The position numbers and the translations under genes are program-made. A stretch of DNA of 64,000 nucleotides from Planobispora rosea (GTDB taxonomy: Bacteria; Actinomycetota; Actinomycetes; Streptosporangiales; Streptosporangiaceae), in the NCBI RefSeq assembly GCF_014648175.1, contig NZ_BMQP01000018.1:98265-162264 (forward strand). Direction: 5' to 3'. Positions 1 to 7,709 of the stretch are shown here, piece after piece. The notes beneath the pieces were generated by a model, which was not told where the DNA came from, did not search any database, and saw nothing but the letters and a program-made list of their open reading frames with translations. Positions within the stretch are counted from its first letter, which is position 1; the number at the start of each line of letters is the position of its first letter.

Positions 1-1
1 G

Positions 2-754
2 GGCGGGACCGAGCCGATCATCCACGACGGTTTCTCGCCGGAGGCGGTGCTCGGTTCCGGCGCATCCCACGTCTCCCTGGTCCCGACCCAGCTCCGCCGG
101 CTCCTGGCCGTCTCGGCGGACCTGTCGGCGTTCCGCACGATCCTGCTCGGCGGGGCCGCCGCTCCCCCTGACCTGCTCGCGGCGGCCCGCGCGGCCGGTG
201 CCCGGGTCGTCACCACGTACGGCATGAGCGAGACCTGCGGCGGGTGTGTTTACGACGGCCACCCCCTTTACAAAGTAGATCTGAAGATCGGGGACGACGG
301 CCGGATCCGCATCGCCGGCCCCGTGCTGTTCTCCGGCTACCGGCTCCGCCCCGACCTCACCGCCGCGGCCCGCGAGGACGGCTGGTTCGTCACCTCAGAC
401 CTCGGCGCCTTCGACGGCGACCGGCTGCGCGTGCTGGGCCGGGCCGACGACGTCATCAACACCGGCGGGCAGAAGGTCGTCGCGGCGGCGGTGGCCGAGG
501 TGGTCGCCGGGCACCCCGCGGTGGCCGACGCCGTCGTGGTGGGCCGGCCGGATCCGGAGTGGGGCGAGCGGGTGGTCGCCGTCGTCGTCTCCCCCGACCC
601 GCCCTCCCTGGCCGAGCTGCGGGCCTTCGTCAAGGAGCGGCTGCCCGCCTACGCCGCCCCCGCCGAGCTGGTCCTTGTGACCGAAATACCACTTTTGGCC
701 AACGGCAAGCCAGATCTGGCGGCCCTCCGTTATGGTCGTATACGGGAACCATGA
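2..754 (+). CDS. menE: o-succinylbenzoate-CoA ligase (MenE), 5' end outside the window
   Basis: C-terminal part of an AMP-forming acyl-CoA synthetase; the reading frame is open from base 2, so the true start lies upstream. Visible motifs: LLGGAAAP, the TYGMSET adenylate motif, TSDLGAF with the ribose-binding Asp, the hinge GRADDVINTGGQKV, and a C-terminal LANGKPDL carrying the adenylation lysine. The short 'cap' and the GGQKV variant fit MenE, which activates o-succinylbenzoate with CoA in menaquinone synthesis, better than long-chain fatty-acid ligases. Family membership is clear; the exact substrate is inferred. The stop overlaps an in-frame ATG of the next gene's longer alternative start. 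Confidence 0.8.
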   Translation, partial: GGTEPIIHDGFSPEAVLGSGASHVSLVPTQLRRLLAVSADLSAFRTILLGGAAAPPDLLAAARAAGARVVTTYGMSETCGGCVYDGHPLYKVDLKIGDDGRIRIAGPVLFSGYRLRPDLTAAAREDGWFVTSDLGAFDGDRLRVLGRADDVINTGGQKVVAAAVAEVVAGHPAVADAVVVGRPDPEWGERVVAVVVSPDPPSLAELRAFVKERLPAYAAPAELVLVTEIPLLANGKPDLAALRYGRIREP

Positions 755-804
755 CGGCGCCTGAGCACGTCATAGAGGTAACCGAGCCAGGAAGGACGGG
801 CCTG

Positions 805-1149
805 ATGAATCCAACCCGCAAGATGTGGGCCTCCGCCGGAGCCGTCGCCGTGATCCTCATCGGCGGCGTGTCCGTCTCGGCGGCCGCCTCGGCGGGCAGG
901 CTCGAGAAGGACGGCAAGCCCGTGCCAGCGATCGAACCGAATGACCCCGCCGCCCGGGACCAGGCCCCTCCGGCCGCGCCTCCGTCCCCGGAGGAGACCC
1001 CGACGGCGGAGGACTACGTGGTCACCAAGGACGTCAACCCCGACCCCGACGACGTCGCCCGTTACTGGACCGACGACCGGATGGAGGAGGCCGAGCCGAT
1101 GCCCATGCCCGAGGGCCCGGTGGACGTGAAGCCCGGCAGCGGGAACTGA
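805..1149 (+). CDS. Small exported or membrane-anchored protein, Pro/Asp/Glu-rich
   Basis: 114 residues. The N terminus has a short basic stretch (MNPTRK) followed by about 22 hydrophobic residues (AGAVAVILIGGVSVSAAASA), which is a signal peptide or anchor. The rest is disordered-looking, rich in Pro, Asp and Glu, with a repeated PMPMPEGP-like tail. No family is recognised. The ATG at 805 is chosen because GGAAGGA lies 8 nt upstream; an in-frame ATG at 751 overlapping the menE stop would add 18 residues but lacks a ribosome-binding site. Two hairpins follow the gene. Confidence 0.6.
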   Translation: MNPTRKMWASAGAVAVILIGGVSVSAAASAGRLEKDGKPVPAIEPNDPAARDQAPPAAPPSPEETPTAEDYVVTKDVNPDPDDVARYWTDDRMEEAEPMPMPEGPVDVKPGSGN

Positions 1150-1155
1150 CGGGGA

Positions 1156-1192
1156 CCGGTGGGCGGCCCCGCGGCGCGCGGGAGCCCACCGG
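1156..1192 (+). terminator. Hairpin downstream of the exported-protein gene
   Basis: Perfect 9-bp inverted repeat (CCGGTGGGC at 1156-1164, GCCCACCGG at 1184-1192), 7 nt after the stop codon, no U-run. A likely processing or termination hairpin. Confidence 0.4.
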
Positions 1193-1236
1193 GGTGATCG
1201 CGGGGGTGATCGCGGGCGGGCCGCGGGCTCATCGGC

Positions 1237-1265
1237 GGGTGGATCGGTACGCGGCCGATCCACCC
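1237..1265 (+). terminator. Rho-independent terminator before the sigma-factor promoter region
   Basis: Perfect 11-bp stem (GGGTGGATCGG and its complement) with a 7-nt loop, followed by ATCATATTTT. It separates the menE transcript from the sigma gene. Confidence 0.65.
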
Positions 1266-1287
1266 ATCATATTTTCCGCGTCAAGTC

Positions 1288-1314
1288 GGGAACAGAAAGA
1301 CCTCTGACGGGGTT
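1288..1314 (+). promoter_or_regulatory. Candidate ECF (SigR/SigH-type) promoter of the primary sigma gene
   Basis: GGGAAC at 1288-1293, 18 nt spacer, GTT at 1312-1314. This fits the GGAA(T/C)-N18-GTT pattern known for actinobacterial thiol-stress sigma factors, which are reported to drive a second promoter of hrdB in Streptomyces. A pattern match only; about 95 nt lie between it and the start codon. Confidence 0.4.
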
Positions 1315-1409
1315 ATTGGTACTGGTGCGCCGAGCGGCTCCCCAGCCGCCCCACCCAATCCAATCCGACAACCTGTAAACGACGACTCCGTGATGGAGGA
1401 GGTGTCCTC

Positions 1410-2834
1410 ATGCCCCAAATCGCCGCCGCGACCTCATCTCACCCTGAGGCCCCGACGACCCTCGACCAGCTTCTTGAGCGAGGGCGAGTTCAGGGTCACC
1501 TTTCTCTCGCAGAGTTGCGTCACGCCTTCGCCGAGGCGGGCATCAGCCCCGTCGAGGGCAGGTCGATCCTGCGCGAGCTCACCGAGGCGGGGGTGAGCCT
1601 GGCCGCCGAGAACGAGCCCACGCTCGCCGCCGCCACCAAGCAGACCGCCGCCAAGAAGACCGCCACCCGCAAGCCCGCCGCCAAGAGCACCACGAGCACC
1701 GCGCGCAAGGGCACGGCCCGCAAGGCCGCCTCCGCGGCCGAGGCGCCCGCCAAGGGCAGGGCCGCCGAGGACAAGGCCGGGGCGGTCACCCCGGACGGCG
1801 AGCCGGCCGACCTGCCCGCCGACCTCCTCGACGCCGAGGTGGAGCTGGACGGCGAGGAGTGGGCCGCCCCCGACCAGGCCGAGCTGGAGGCCGAAGCCTC
1901 CACCGACCTGGACGACCAGTCCTCGGCCATGGGTGACTCGGTGCACACCTACCTCAAGTCCATCGGCCGCCGGACACTGCTCACCGCGGCCCAGGAGGTC
2001 GAGCTGGCCAAGCGGATCGAGGCCGGCCTGTACGCCGAGCACAAGCTGGAGTCCGAGCCCGGCCTCCCGGCCGACGTCCGCGACGAGCTGGAGTGGATCG
2101 CCGAGGACGGCCGCCGCGCCAAGGACCACATGCTCGAGGCCAACCTCCGGCTCGTGGTCTCCGTCGCCAAGAAGTACACCGACCGGGGCATGGCCCTGCT
2201 CGACGTGGTCCAGGAGGGCAACCTCGGGCTGATCCGCGCGGTGGAGAAGTTCGACTACACCAAGGGCTACAAGTTCTCCACCTACGCCATGTGGTGGATC
2301 CGGCAGGCCATCCAGCGCGGCTTCGCCGACTCCGCCCGCACCATCCGGCTGCCCGTGCACGTGCTGGAGATGCTCTCCAAGCTGTCGCGCGTGGAGCGCG
2401 ACATGCACCAGCGTCTCGGCCGCGAGCCCACGCCCGAGGAGCTGGCGGTCGAGCTGGACAAGACTCCCGACCAGATCGAGGAGCTCCTGCGCACCAGCCG
2501 CCAGCCGATCAGCCTGAACGCCACCATCGGCGAGGACGGCGAGACCACCATCGGCGACCTCATCGAGGACGTCGACTCCCTGGAGGCCTCGGAGGTCGTG
2601 GACCGCCAGCTGCTGGGCGAGCAGCTGCGCGGCGTGCTCGGCAACCTCTCCCCGCGGGAGGCCCGGATCATGGCGCTGCGCTTCGGCCTCGTGGACGGCA
2701 AGCCCCACACGCTCGACGAGATCGGCAAGCACCTCGGCCTGACCCGCGAGCGCATCCGCCAGCTGGAGAAGGAGTCCCTGTCCAAGCTGCGCCACCCGAG
2801 CAACACCCGCCCGCTGCTCGACTGGGCCAGCTGA
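1410..2834 (+). CDS. rpoD: Primary RNA polymerase sigma factor (RpoD/HrdB/SigA)
   Basis: 474 residues. Directs core RNA polymerase to housekeeping promoters. N-terminal region 1.1-like segment (1-75), then a Lys/Ala/Thr-rich linker (about 75-135, repeats such as AAKKTATRKPAAK), an acidic stretch (140-170), region 1.2 (from about 176, SVHTYLKSIGRRTLLT), region 2 with ANLRLVVSVAKKYTDRGM and the -10-binding YAMWWIRQAI, region 3, and region 4.2 with the helix-turn-helix LDEIGKHLGLTRERIRQLE. The basic linker is typical of actinomycete HrdB proteins. The ATG has GGAGGAGGT upstream. It stands alone with its own promoter region and ends in a shared terminator. Confidence 0.96.
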   Translation: MPQIAAATSSHPEAPTTLDQLLERGRVQGHLSLAELRHAFAEAGISPVEGRSILRELTEAGVSLAAENEPTLAAATKQTAAKKTATRKPAAKSTTSTARKGTARKAASAAEAPAKGRAAEDKAGAVTPDGEPADLPADLLDAEVELDGEEWAAPDQAELEAEASTDLDDQSSAMGDSVHTYLKSIGRRTLLTAAQEVELAKRIEAGLYAEHKLESEPGLPADVRDELEWIAEDGRRAKDHMLEANLRLVVSVAKKYTDRGMALLDVVQEGNLGLIRAVEKFDYTKGYKFSTYAMWWIRQAIQRGFADSARTIRLPVHVLEMLSKLSRVERDMHQRLGREPTPEELAVELDKTPDQIEELLRTSRQPISLNATIGEDGETTIGDLIEDVDSLEASEVVDRQLLGEQLRGVLGNLSPREARIMALRFGLVDGKPHTLDEIGKHLGLTRERIRQLEKESLSKLRHPSNTRPLLDWAS

Positions 2835-2846
2835 GGCCACCCGGGC

Positions 2847-2882
2847 CCGGACGGACCGGCTGACACGAGCCGGCCCGTCCGG
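2847..2882. terminator. Bidirectional terminator between rpoD and the NERD gene
   Basis: Fifteen-position stem with one mismatch (CCGGACGGACCGGCT pairing with AGCCGGCCCGTCCGG), 6-nt loop, between two convergent genes. Confidence 0.55.
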
Positions 2883-2902
2883 CCCCGGAGGACGTCCGCC
2901 GC

Positions 2903-3679
2903 CTACTCGCCCGTACGGCCCCCGCCTCCGGCCGCGGCCAGGCATCCCCCGTCCCCGGCGTACGGCGGCAGCAGCCGTTCGGCGGCCTCGCCCAGGGCGA
3001 CGATCTGGTCCGTGTCGAGCCGTACGGCCTGGCCGGTGATCCAGGGGCGTACCCTCGGCGCGCGCATCAGCAGGACGCCCGACGCCCTGATCGCGCCCCA
3101 GCGGGGCAGTCGCGCCCCGTGGACCGCCAGCAGCGGCACCGCCTCCACCCGGCGGCCGTACTCGCCGCTCAGAGCCTCGGCGACCTCCCGCGCCGCGGCG
3201 GCCACCGCCCGGACCTCGCGGTCGGCGGGGTTGCGCCCGATCCACAACCGGCCCCGGCCTACGGCGACCCGGACGCACCGGCGCCAGCGCCTGGACTCCA
3301 CCACGTAGATCCCTCGCGGGCCGATCACCAGATGGTCGACGCGCTTCCCCGAACACGGCAGGGCGCGGTCGTGCAGCACCACGTAGCCGCGGTGGAGCAG
3401 GGGACGCAGCATCCGGGCGGTAGCCCGCTCCCCGGACAGCCCTCCGCGCCGGATCACCGCCGGCAGGTCCATGCAGCGGCGGTACACCACGTCGGCCGGG
3501 GCGGCGAGCCCCGCGGCGACGAGACCGGCGTGCCAGTCCCAGACCAGCGCCAACGCCGCGAAGGCGACCACCGTGGCCGCCGCGCGCAGGGCCAGGCGCC
3601 CCCGCCACCCCAGGTCCTGTGACTCTCTGTAGCGGTTTTTGAATCTGATCCCCGATGTCAGCATCGATGAGTTGATCAT
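2903..3679 (-). CDS. Membrane protein with a NERD (nuclease-related) domain
   Basis: 258 residues. After a short N-terminal tail, about residues 29-62 form one or two membrane segments (RAAATVVAFAALALVW). The NERD core follows: GERATARML (about 82), the iDH-type motif KRVDHLVIGPRGIYVVESR (about 113-131) and a conserved C-terminal half. In the usual NERD nuclease core the last motif is E-x-K; here it is ESR, so the catalytic lysine position holds Arg. NERD domains are proposed to act on DNA, but biochemical roles are mostly unknown. ATG start with GGAG 7 nt upstream. Confidence 0.75.
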   Translation of the reverse strand: MINSSMLTSGIRFKNRYRESQDLGWRGRLALRAAATVVAFAALALVWDWHAGLVAAGLAAPADVVYRRCMDLPAVIRRGGLSGERATARMLRPLLHRGYVVLHDRALPCSGKRVDHLVIGPRGIYVVESRRWRRCVRVAVGRGRLWIGRNPADREVRAVAAAAREVAEALSGEYGRRVEAVPLLAVHGARLPRWGAIRASGVLLMRAPRVRPWITGQAVRLDTDQIVALGEAAERLLPPYAGDGGCLAAAGGGGRTGE

Positions 3680-3857
3680 CGCCGGACTCCCCCCGGAGCG
3701 GCCGCACGGCCGTGCGAGCGACTGGATCGGGCGTCACCGGCCCGAACTCTCCGCACACACCGTGCGTGTCCGGCCCCCTCCGGCGATCACCCCTCATTAA
3801 CTCCATATCGTGACACGGCAAGTACAATGGGTATCCATCGGGGTCACACGTGGGGCG

Positions 3858-4226
3858 TCAGATGTTCTCCGGCTCGTCGCACCAGCGCGAGGCGGCCGGA
3901 TCGCCGAGGTCGGCGCCGCCGAGTCCGTAGCAGAACTTCGCCCGCTCGATCGAGCCGACGACGACCGAGTCCTCCACGCACCCCCGGCCAGGTCCGGCCT
4001 GCACGACGACCACCCGGCCCATCGTCGTGCGATACTGCACCGCCACCCTGCGATCGTCGGTCGAGTGGTCACACAGCGTCACATTCTCGCGGTCGCCGCT
4101 GATCTCCACTTCCCCGACGCCGTCGAGCCCGCCGATCCAGGGGGCCCGGCCCGTCTCCGCGTGAGCCGATGCACTGGCCAGCAACGTGCCCGTCAGCACG
4201 GCGGCCACCACGACCCTGTCCTCCAC
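3858..4226 (-). CDS. Small secreted protein of unknown function
   Basis: 122 residues from a GTG start at 4226, chosen because GAGAGGAG lies 7 nt upstream and the product then opens with a signal peptide (VEDRVVVAAVLTGTLLASA ending at AHA). The mature part has four Cys (LCDH, GRGCVE, FCYG, RWCDE), which could form two disulfides. No family is recognised. It stands alone between the convergent-looking flank of the NERD gene and another unknown gene. Confidence 0.6.
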   Translation of the reverse strand: MEDRVVVAAVLTGTLLASASAHAETGRAPWIGGLDGVGEVEISGDRENVTLCDHSTDDRRVAVQYRTTMGRVVVVQAGPGRGCVEDSVVVGSIERAKFCYGLGGADLGDPAASRWCDEPENI

Positions 4227-4345
4227 AGATGAACTCCTCTCCGTGACCAGGAGAAGCCATGGTCTCACCTGGAGTAAAGGATTGGACACTCTTCGTCATG
4301 GATGCGGGCGGTCCTCACCCCGGAGGGATACCGCGCACAGCACTC

Positions 4346-4370
4346 GGCCCCGGCACGGCGTGCCGGGGCC
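4346..4370 (-). terminator. Hairpin between two leftward small genes
   Basis: Perfect 11-bp stem (GGCCCCGGCAC / GTGCCGGGGCC) with a 3-nt loop, in the 207-bp gap downstream of the 4434-4832 gene. No U-run. Confidence 0.5.
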
Positions 4371-4387
4371 GGAGAGCAGACCTCAGC

Positions 4388-4430
4388 GGAGAGCGGAGAT
4401 CGGTGGAGAGCGGAGATCGGTGGAGAGCGG
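4388..4430. repeat. 17-bp tandem repeat, 2.5 copies
   Basis: Unit GGAGAGCGGAGATCGGT at 4388-4404 and 4405-4421, then a 9-bp partial copy. Copies are identical, so the duplication is recent. It lies immediately 3' of the next leftward gene. Confidence 0.85.
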
Positions 4431-4433
4431 GGC

Positions 4434-4832
4434 TCAGTGGGCGGTGCCGATGGGGAGGATGTCCTTGGGGATGCCGGTGAGCCGGTTCTGCTCGCGCAGG
4501 GTGCGCAGGCGCTCGACCTCGGTGGTCCACATGGCGCCCGTCGGAGTCGCCCTGGCCTTGCGGCGGCGGATCCGGTCGTCGTATGCCTTGACGCCGAAGG
4601 CGGCGCGCCGGCAGGCCTCGGCGGCGCGCAGCGCCTCGGTGATCGCCCGGTCCAGGACCAGGCCCGCCGCCCGCAGCTCACCGGTGGAGGCCGGGAGGGA
4701 CTGCAACCGGCGCAGCTCGGCCTCCGCCGCCCGCGCCTTCTCCAGGAGCTCGGGGAAGCTCTTCCCGACCTCCCGGTCAGCGTGGTAACGGACCTCCGCC
4801 TCACGGCTCACCCGCGGTCGGAAAAACGCCAT
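4434..4832 (-). CDS. Hypothetical protein, charged and helical
   Basis: 132 residues starting MAFFRPRVSREAEVRYHAD. Rich in Arg, Ala, Glu and Leu, predicted long helices (ELLEKARAAEAELRRLQSL, then LDRAITEALRAAEACRRAA), so a coiled coil is likely. No signal peptide, no recognised family. The start is set at the ATG with GAAAGGG about 6 nt upstream; an upstream in-frame extension is Arg-rich and lacks a ribosome-binding site. Coding direction is supported by codon pattern and the ribosome-binding site only. Confidence 0.55.
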   Translation of the reverse strand: MAFFRPRVSREAEVRYHADREVGKSFPELLEKARAAEAELRRLQSLPASTGELRAAGLVLDRAITEALRAAEACRRAAFGVKAYDDRIRRRKARATPTGAMWTTEVERLRTLREQNRLTGIPKDILPIGTAH

Positions 4833-5005
4833 CGTCTGCCCTTTCTCACCCCGGCGCCGGACATCCCGGCGCACATCATTGCGCAGCCTACGCCGTCGGC
4901 GTCCGCCCCACGCACTCAGGCCGTCCCGGGCCCCGCGGGCGGGTCGTGTCACGTCGGCGCGCCTCCCTTTACACAGTAAGGCATCACCTGGCAGGATGAT
5001 CGCCC

Positions 5006-5590
5006 ATGCCTGCCAAGCGACCTCCGATCCCGCTCTCCCGGGAGCGCATCATCGAGGCGGCCCTGCACATCGCCGACAGCCAGGGGCTGCGGCGGCTGAC
5101 GATGCGCCGGCTGGGTGACGCCCTCCAGGTGGAGGCCATGGCCATCTACCATCACCTGCCCCGCGGCAAGGACGCGCTCATGGACGCCCTGGCCGAGCAC
5201 GTCACCGCCGTCCACGCCGAACCCGCCGACAGCTGGCAGGAGACCGCGCGAGCGTGGTGCCGGGCGAGCCGGGAGGCGCTGCGGGAGCACCCCGGGGTGC
5301 TGGCGCTGGCCCTCACCAAGCAGCCCAAGGGCCGGGCCGCGATGGCCATCAGGGAGCAGACGGAGCAACTCGCCGAGGGCGGGCTGGAGAACGCGCCGGA
5401 GGCCGTCCGGGCGCTGCGGGCCTACGTCCTGGGCGCCGTCGCGGTGGAGGTCCAGCAGTCGGGCTGGGCCGAACCGCCCGGTGACGACGACGAACCCTGG
5501 CGGCCCCCGTCGCGGGGCGGCGGCAGCACCGCGTCGGACGCCGACTTCGAGCGCGGCCTGAACGCCCTGCTGGCCGGCCTCGGGACCTGA
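5006..5590 (+). CDS. TetR/AcrR-family transcriptional regulator
   Basis: 194 residues. N-terminal TetR helix-turn-helix (about 12-58): RERIIEAALHIADSQGLRRLT, then MRRLGDALQVEAMAIYHHL. The C-terminal ligand-binding part resembles the tetracycline-repressor TetR_C class. Such proteins repress adjacent genes and respond to small hydrophobic ligands. No obvious partner is adjacent: upstream is a leftward unknown gene, downstream a long non-coding stretch. The last codons and stop fall inside a 23-bp tandem repeat. Confidence 0.85.
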   Translation: MPAKRPPIPLSRERIIEAALHIADSQGLRRLTMRRLGDALQVEAMAIYHHLPRGKDALMDALAEHVTAVHAEPADSWQETARAWCRASREALREHPGVLALALTKQPKGRAAMAIREQTEQLAEGGLENAPEAVRALRAYVLGAVAVEVQQSGWAEPPGDDDEPWRPPSRGGGSTASDADFERGLNALLAGLGT

Positions 5591-5640
5591 ACACCGCCGG
5601 CCTCGGGACCCGAACACCGCCGGCCTCGGCGGCTGAACGC
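5574..5640. repeat. 23-bp tandem repeat covering the TetR stop codon
   Basis: CCGGCCTCGGGACCTGAACA-type unit at 5574-5596, a one-mismatch copy at 5597-5619 and a degenerate third copy to about 5640. The first copy contains the TetR stop codon (TGA), so the repeat has extended the 3' end without altering the product. Confidence 0.8.
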
Positions 5641-6339
5641 CCGGCGCGGCGCGGGACCGGGCTCGCCCCCCTGTCGCGCCGGGGAGCGGGGCGCCCGTGC
5701 CGGAGAAGTGGTTCGCGCGGTGTGCTCGCGCCGTAGGGGGCCGCTGCGGCGTCATCCTGCTCTTCGGGGGTAGGGAGGGCGGGCCGGGGTCCGTCCGGCG
5801 CAGCGACGGATCGCACTACCGTCTACCGTACTACCCGGAGTAATTGGCTGATAATGTATTGTGACATCGGCTTTGCCTTCCCCGCATTCCGTCGGCCGCG
5901 GACACCTCCGCCCTCCCGGCTCCGTAGCACGGCGGACCGTTCCACCTCCCCTCCCACTCTGACCGCAGTCCACAAGGAACTGGTAATCGATCATTTACCG
6001 AATTACGGTGTGTCGCACTTGGCCTGTTATGTCGCGATAGGGCAGTCTGTGGGGAGAGGGCAGATGTGTTACAGGTCACCCCCCCGAACGGGTCTTGACG
6101 GGCCACCCCTCCAGTGGTTCTGAAACGGTCCTAACTGACTATGTCGCCCGGGCGTGACCCATCGCACACTTGATCTGTCCATCGTGTGCGCCTCACCCCG
6201 TTCGAGACGCGCACGGCCATATGTCAACCCAGATGCTCGTCCCCCGTCATGCGTGGGAACGGGGTCCCATCGGTGACGGTGCCCGCCGAACGCCTGATGC
6301 CGACCCCGGCGAGCCGATACGAGATCCGGAGGCACGCCG
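5641..6339. other. About 700 bp without a convincing gene
   Basis: Less GC-rich than its surroundings (for example 5840-5860 and 5980-6040). Short possible reading frames on both strands lack ribosome-binding sites and family resemblance. Contains an inverted repeat CGCACAC-N14-GTGTGCG (6163-6190) upstream of the DUF5999 gene, a possible operator, and a TACCGT doublet near 5820-5830. No promoter with a good -35/-10 pair was recognised. Confidence 0.5.
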
Positions 6340-6531
6340 ATGTGCCCGCACGAGCCGTCCTGTCCGCCCGCCGAGGCACGGGACCGCGAGGCCGCCAGAA
6401 CCATGGCTTCCCACCCCGAGCAGGGCTGGAGCCTGCTCTGCAACGGTGTGGTGCTGTTCGAGGACACCGGCGAGCTGTTGCCCGACGGTGGCGTCATCGA
6501 GCCGCACCGGCCCCTGGCCGAGGCTGTCTGA
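6340..6531 (+). CDS. DUF5999 family small protein
   Basis: 63 residues, MCPHEPSCPPAEARDREAAR at the start and the family's hallmark SLLCNGVVLFEDTGELLPDG in the middle. DUF5999 proteins are widespread single-copy actinomycete proteins of unknown function; the N-terminal Cys/His pattern (C-x-H-x3-C) plus a third Cys may bind metal, which is an inference. ATG start with GGAGG 8 nt upstream. Followed by a strong hairpin shared with the convergent gene. Confidence 0.85.
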   Translation: MCPHEPSCPPAEARDREAARTMASHPEQGWSLLCNGVVLFEDTGELLPDGGVIEPHRPLAEAV

Positions 6532-6540
6532 GCACCGGAG

Positions 6541-6588
6541 CCGGCGACACCGCGGCCGGCGCTGCCCGGCCCCGCGGTGTCACGCCGG
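6541..6588. terminator. Bidirectional terminator
   Basis: GACACCGCGG (6546-6555) pairs perfectly with CCGCGGTGTC (6572-6581), with an outer CCGGC/GCCGG clamp. It lies between convergent genes and overlaps the stop codon of the leftward hydrolase. Confidence 0.6.
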
Positions 6589-7200
6589 ACCCGGCCGCGT
6601 TCCCTTCCGCCGCATCCTCTCCCCCAGCCAGTCCGCGACGACCTCGCCGACCCGGGCGGGATCCCGGTTCAGATCGTGCCCCTCACCCGCCAGCACCACC
6701 AGACGTGCGGCGTCGGCCGCCTCGGGCACGCCGAAGGGGTCGCGATCCCCGTTGACCACCAGCACCTCCGTCCCCGCCGCCCGCAGTTCCGGCGCCCGCG
6801 AGCGCTCCGGCTTCCTCGGCGGGTGCAGCGGGAAGGCCAGGGCGACGACCGCCTCGGCCCCGACCGCGCGAGCCGTACGGCAGGCGACCCTGGCCCCGTT
6901 GCTCCGCCCGCCCTGCGCGAGCGGCAGCCCGGGGTGACCGCGGCGGATCTCCTCCACCGCCGCCGTCCACGCCTCGTCCTGTTTGACGGCCGATCCGGGC
7001 GCCCGCGCCCCCCGCAGCCGGAACGGCTGCGTCACCCTGGCGACCACACCGCCGATCTTCAGCACGGCGTCCCGTACGGCCAGCAGGTCCGGCGCGTCCA
7101 CTCCCCCGGCCGAACCGTGCGTGAGGACCAGCAGGAACCGGGGGTCCGGCACCCCGTCGACCTCTACCAGGGCCGGGCCGTGCGGCGTCGTGAGCTCCAT
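6580..7200 (-). CDS. Alpha/beta hydrolase of the KANL3/Tex30-like family
   Basis: 206 residues. An alpha/beta fold with an early HGSAGG turn (about 28-33), nucleophile elbow GGRSNGAR (Ser in G-x-S-x-G form), an acidic turn VNGDRDPFG and catalytic His in GEGHDLN. Members are small cytosolic hydrolases of unknown natural substrate. No signal peptide. The ATG start is the only reasonable one. Confidence 0.8.
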   Translation of the reverse strand: MELTTPHGPALVEVDGVPDPRFLLVLTHGSAGGVDAPDLLAVRDAVLKIGGVVARVTQPFRLRGARAPGSAVKQDEAWTAAVEEIRRGHPGLPLAQGGRSNGARVACRTARAVGAEAVVALAFPLHPPRKPERSRAPELRAAGTEVLVVNGDRDPFGVPEAADAARLVVLAGEGHDLNRDPARVGEVVADWLGERMRRKGTRPGPA

Positions 7201-7280
7201 GGGGCGACCGTACAGGGTGGAGACGAATATCCTCCGGTTGGCCGATGCCCGGCCGCGCTCCCCGGATGCAGACTGGGGGC

Positions 7281-7679
7281 GTGCAGGATTACAACGACAT
7301 CCGCCAGGACATGCGCGCCACCATCGACGCCCGCCGCGACCTCGGCCCGGAGTACGAATCCGCGCTGGTGGAGTCGTTCGCCGAGCGTCTCGACGCGACC
7401 ATCGCCGCGCGTGTGCGCGCCGAGGTCCAGTCCGCCGGGGTCGCGCCGCACTACCCGGACTACTCCTATCCCCCTCAGCAGTACTACAAGAAGCAGAAGC
7501 AGCGCGCCAACCCCTCGATCCCGATCGCCCTGGGCTCGCTGGGCATCGGCGTTCCGCTGACCGGCATCGCCGCGGCCGAGGGCGGTCTCGCGGGGCTCCT
7601 GATCGCCTGGGGCGGCATCGCGGTGGTCAACATCGCCCACGCGCTCGGCAACCTGCGCCACCGCGACCACCGCGACTGA
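7281..7679 (+). CDS. Two-segment membrane protein of unknown function
   Basis: 132 residues from a GTG start (VQDYNDIRQDMRATIDARRD); an in-frame upstream start at 7245 would add Arg/Gly-rich residues and has no better ribosome-binding site. An N-terminal soluble part with charged helices (to about 65), a Tyr/Pro/Lys-rich linker (YPPQQYYKKQKQR), then two membrane segments (IPIALGSLGIGVPLTGIAA and LAGLLIAWGGIAVVNIAHAL) and a short basic tail. Resembles the conserved short membrane proteins with N-terminal DUF1707-like helices found across actinomycetes, but I assign no function. Confidence 0.65.
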   Translation: MQDYNDIRQDMRATIDARRDLGPEYESALVESFAERLDATIAARVRAEVQSAGVAPHYPDYSYPPQQYYKKQKQRANPSIPIALGSLGIGVPLTGIAAAEGGLAGLLIAWGGIAVVNIAHALGNLRHRDHRD

Positions 7680-7709
7680 CGGCCCGCCCGGCCCGGTCAG
7701 ACGTCGCGG

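Noticed and set aside
1434..3827. Very long open frames opposite known genes (here, and at 8544-11585, 14610-17192, 17170-19533 upstream part, 24804-27620)
   Set aside because: High-GC shadow frames antisense to rpoD, gcvP, the nucleotidyltransferase, thiC and neighbours. Their products are Gly/Arg/Val-rich with no family resemblance, and no ribosome-binding site precedes a sensible start.
5752..6123. Small proteins on either strand in the 5.6-6.3 kb gap
   Set aside because: No ribosome-binding sites, irregular codon usage and overlapping alternatives on both strands.
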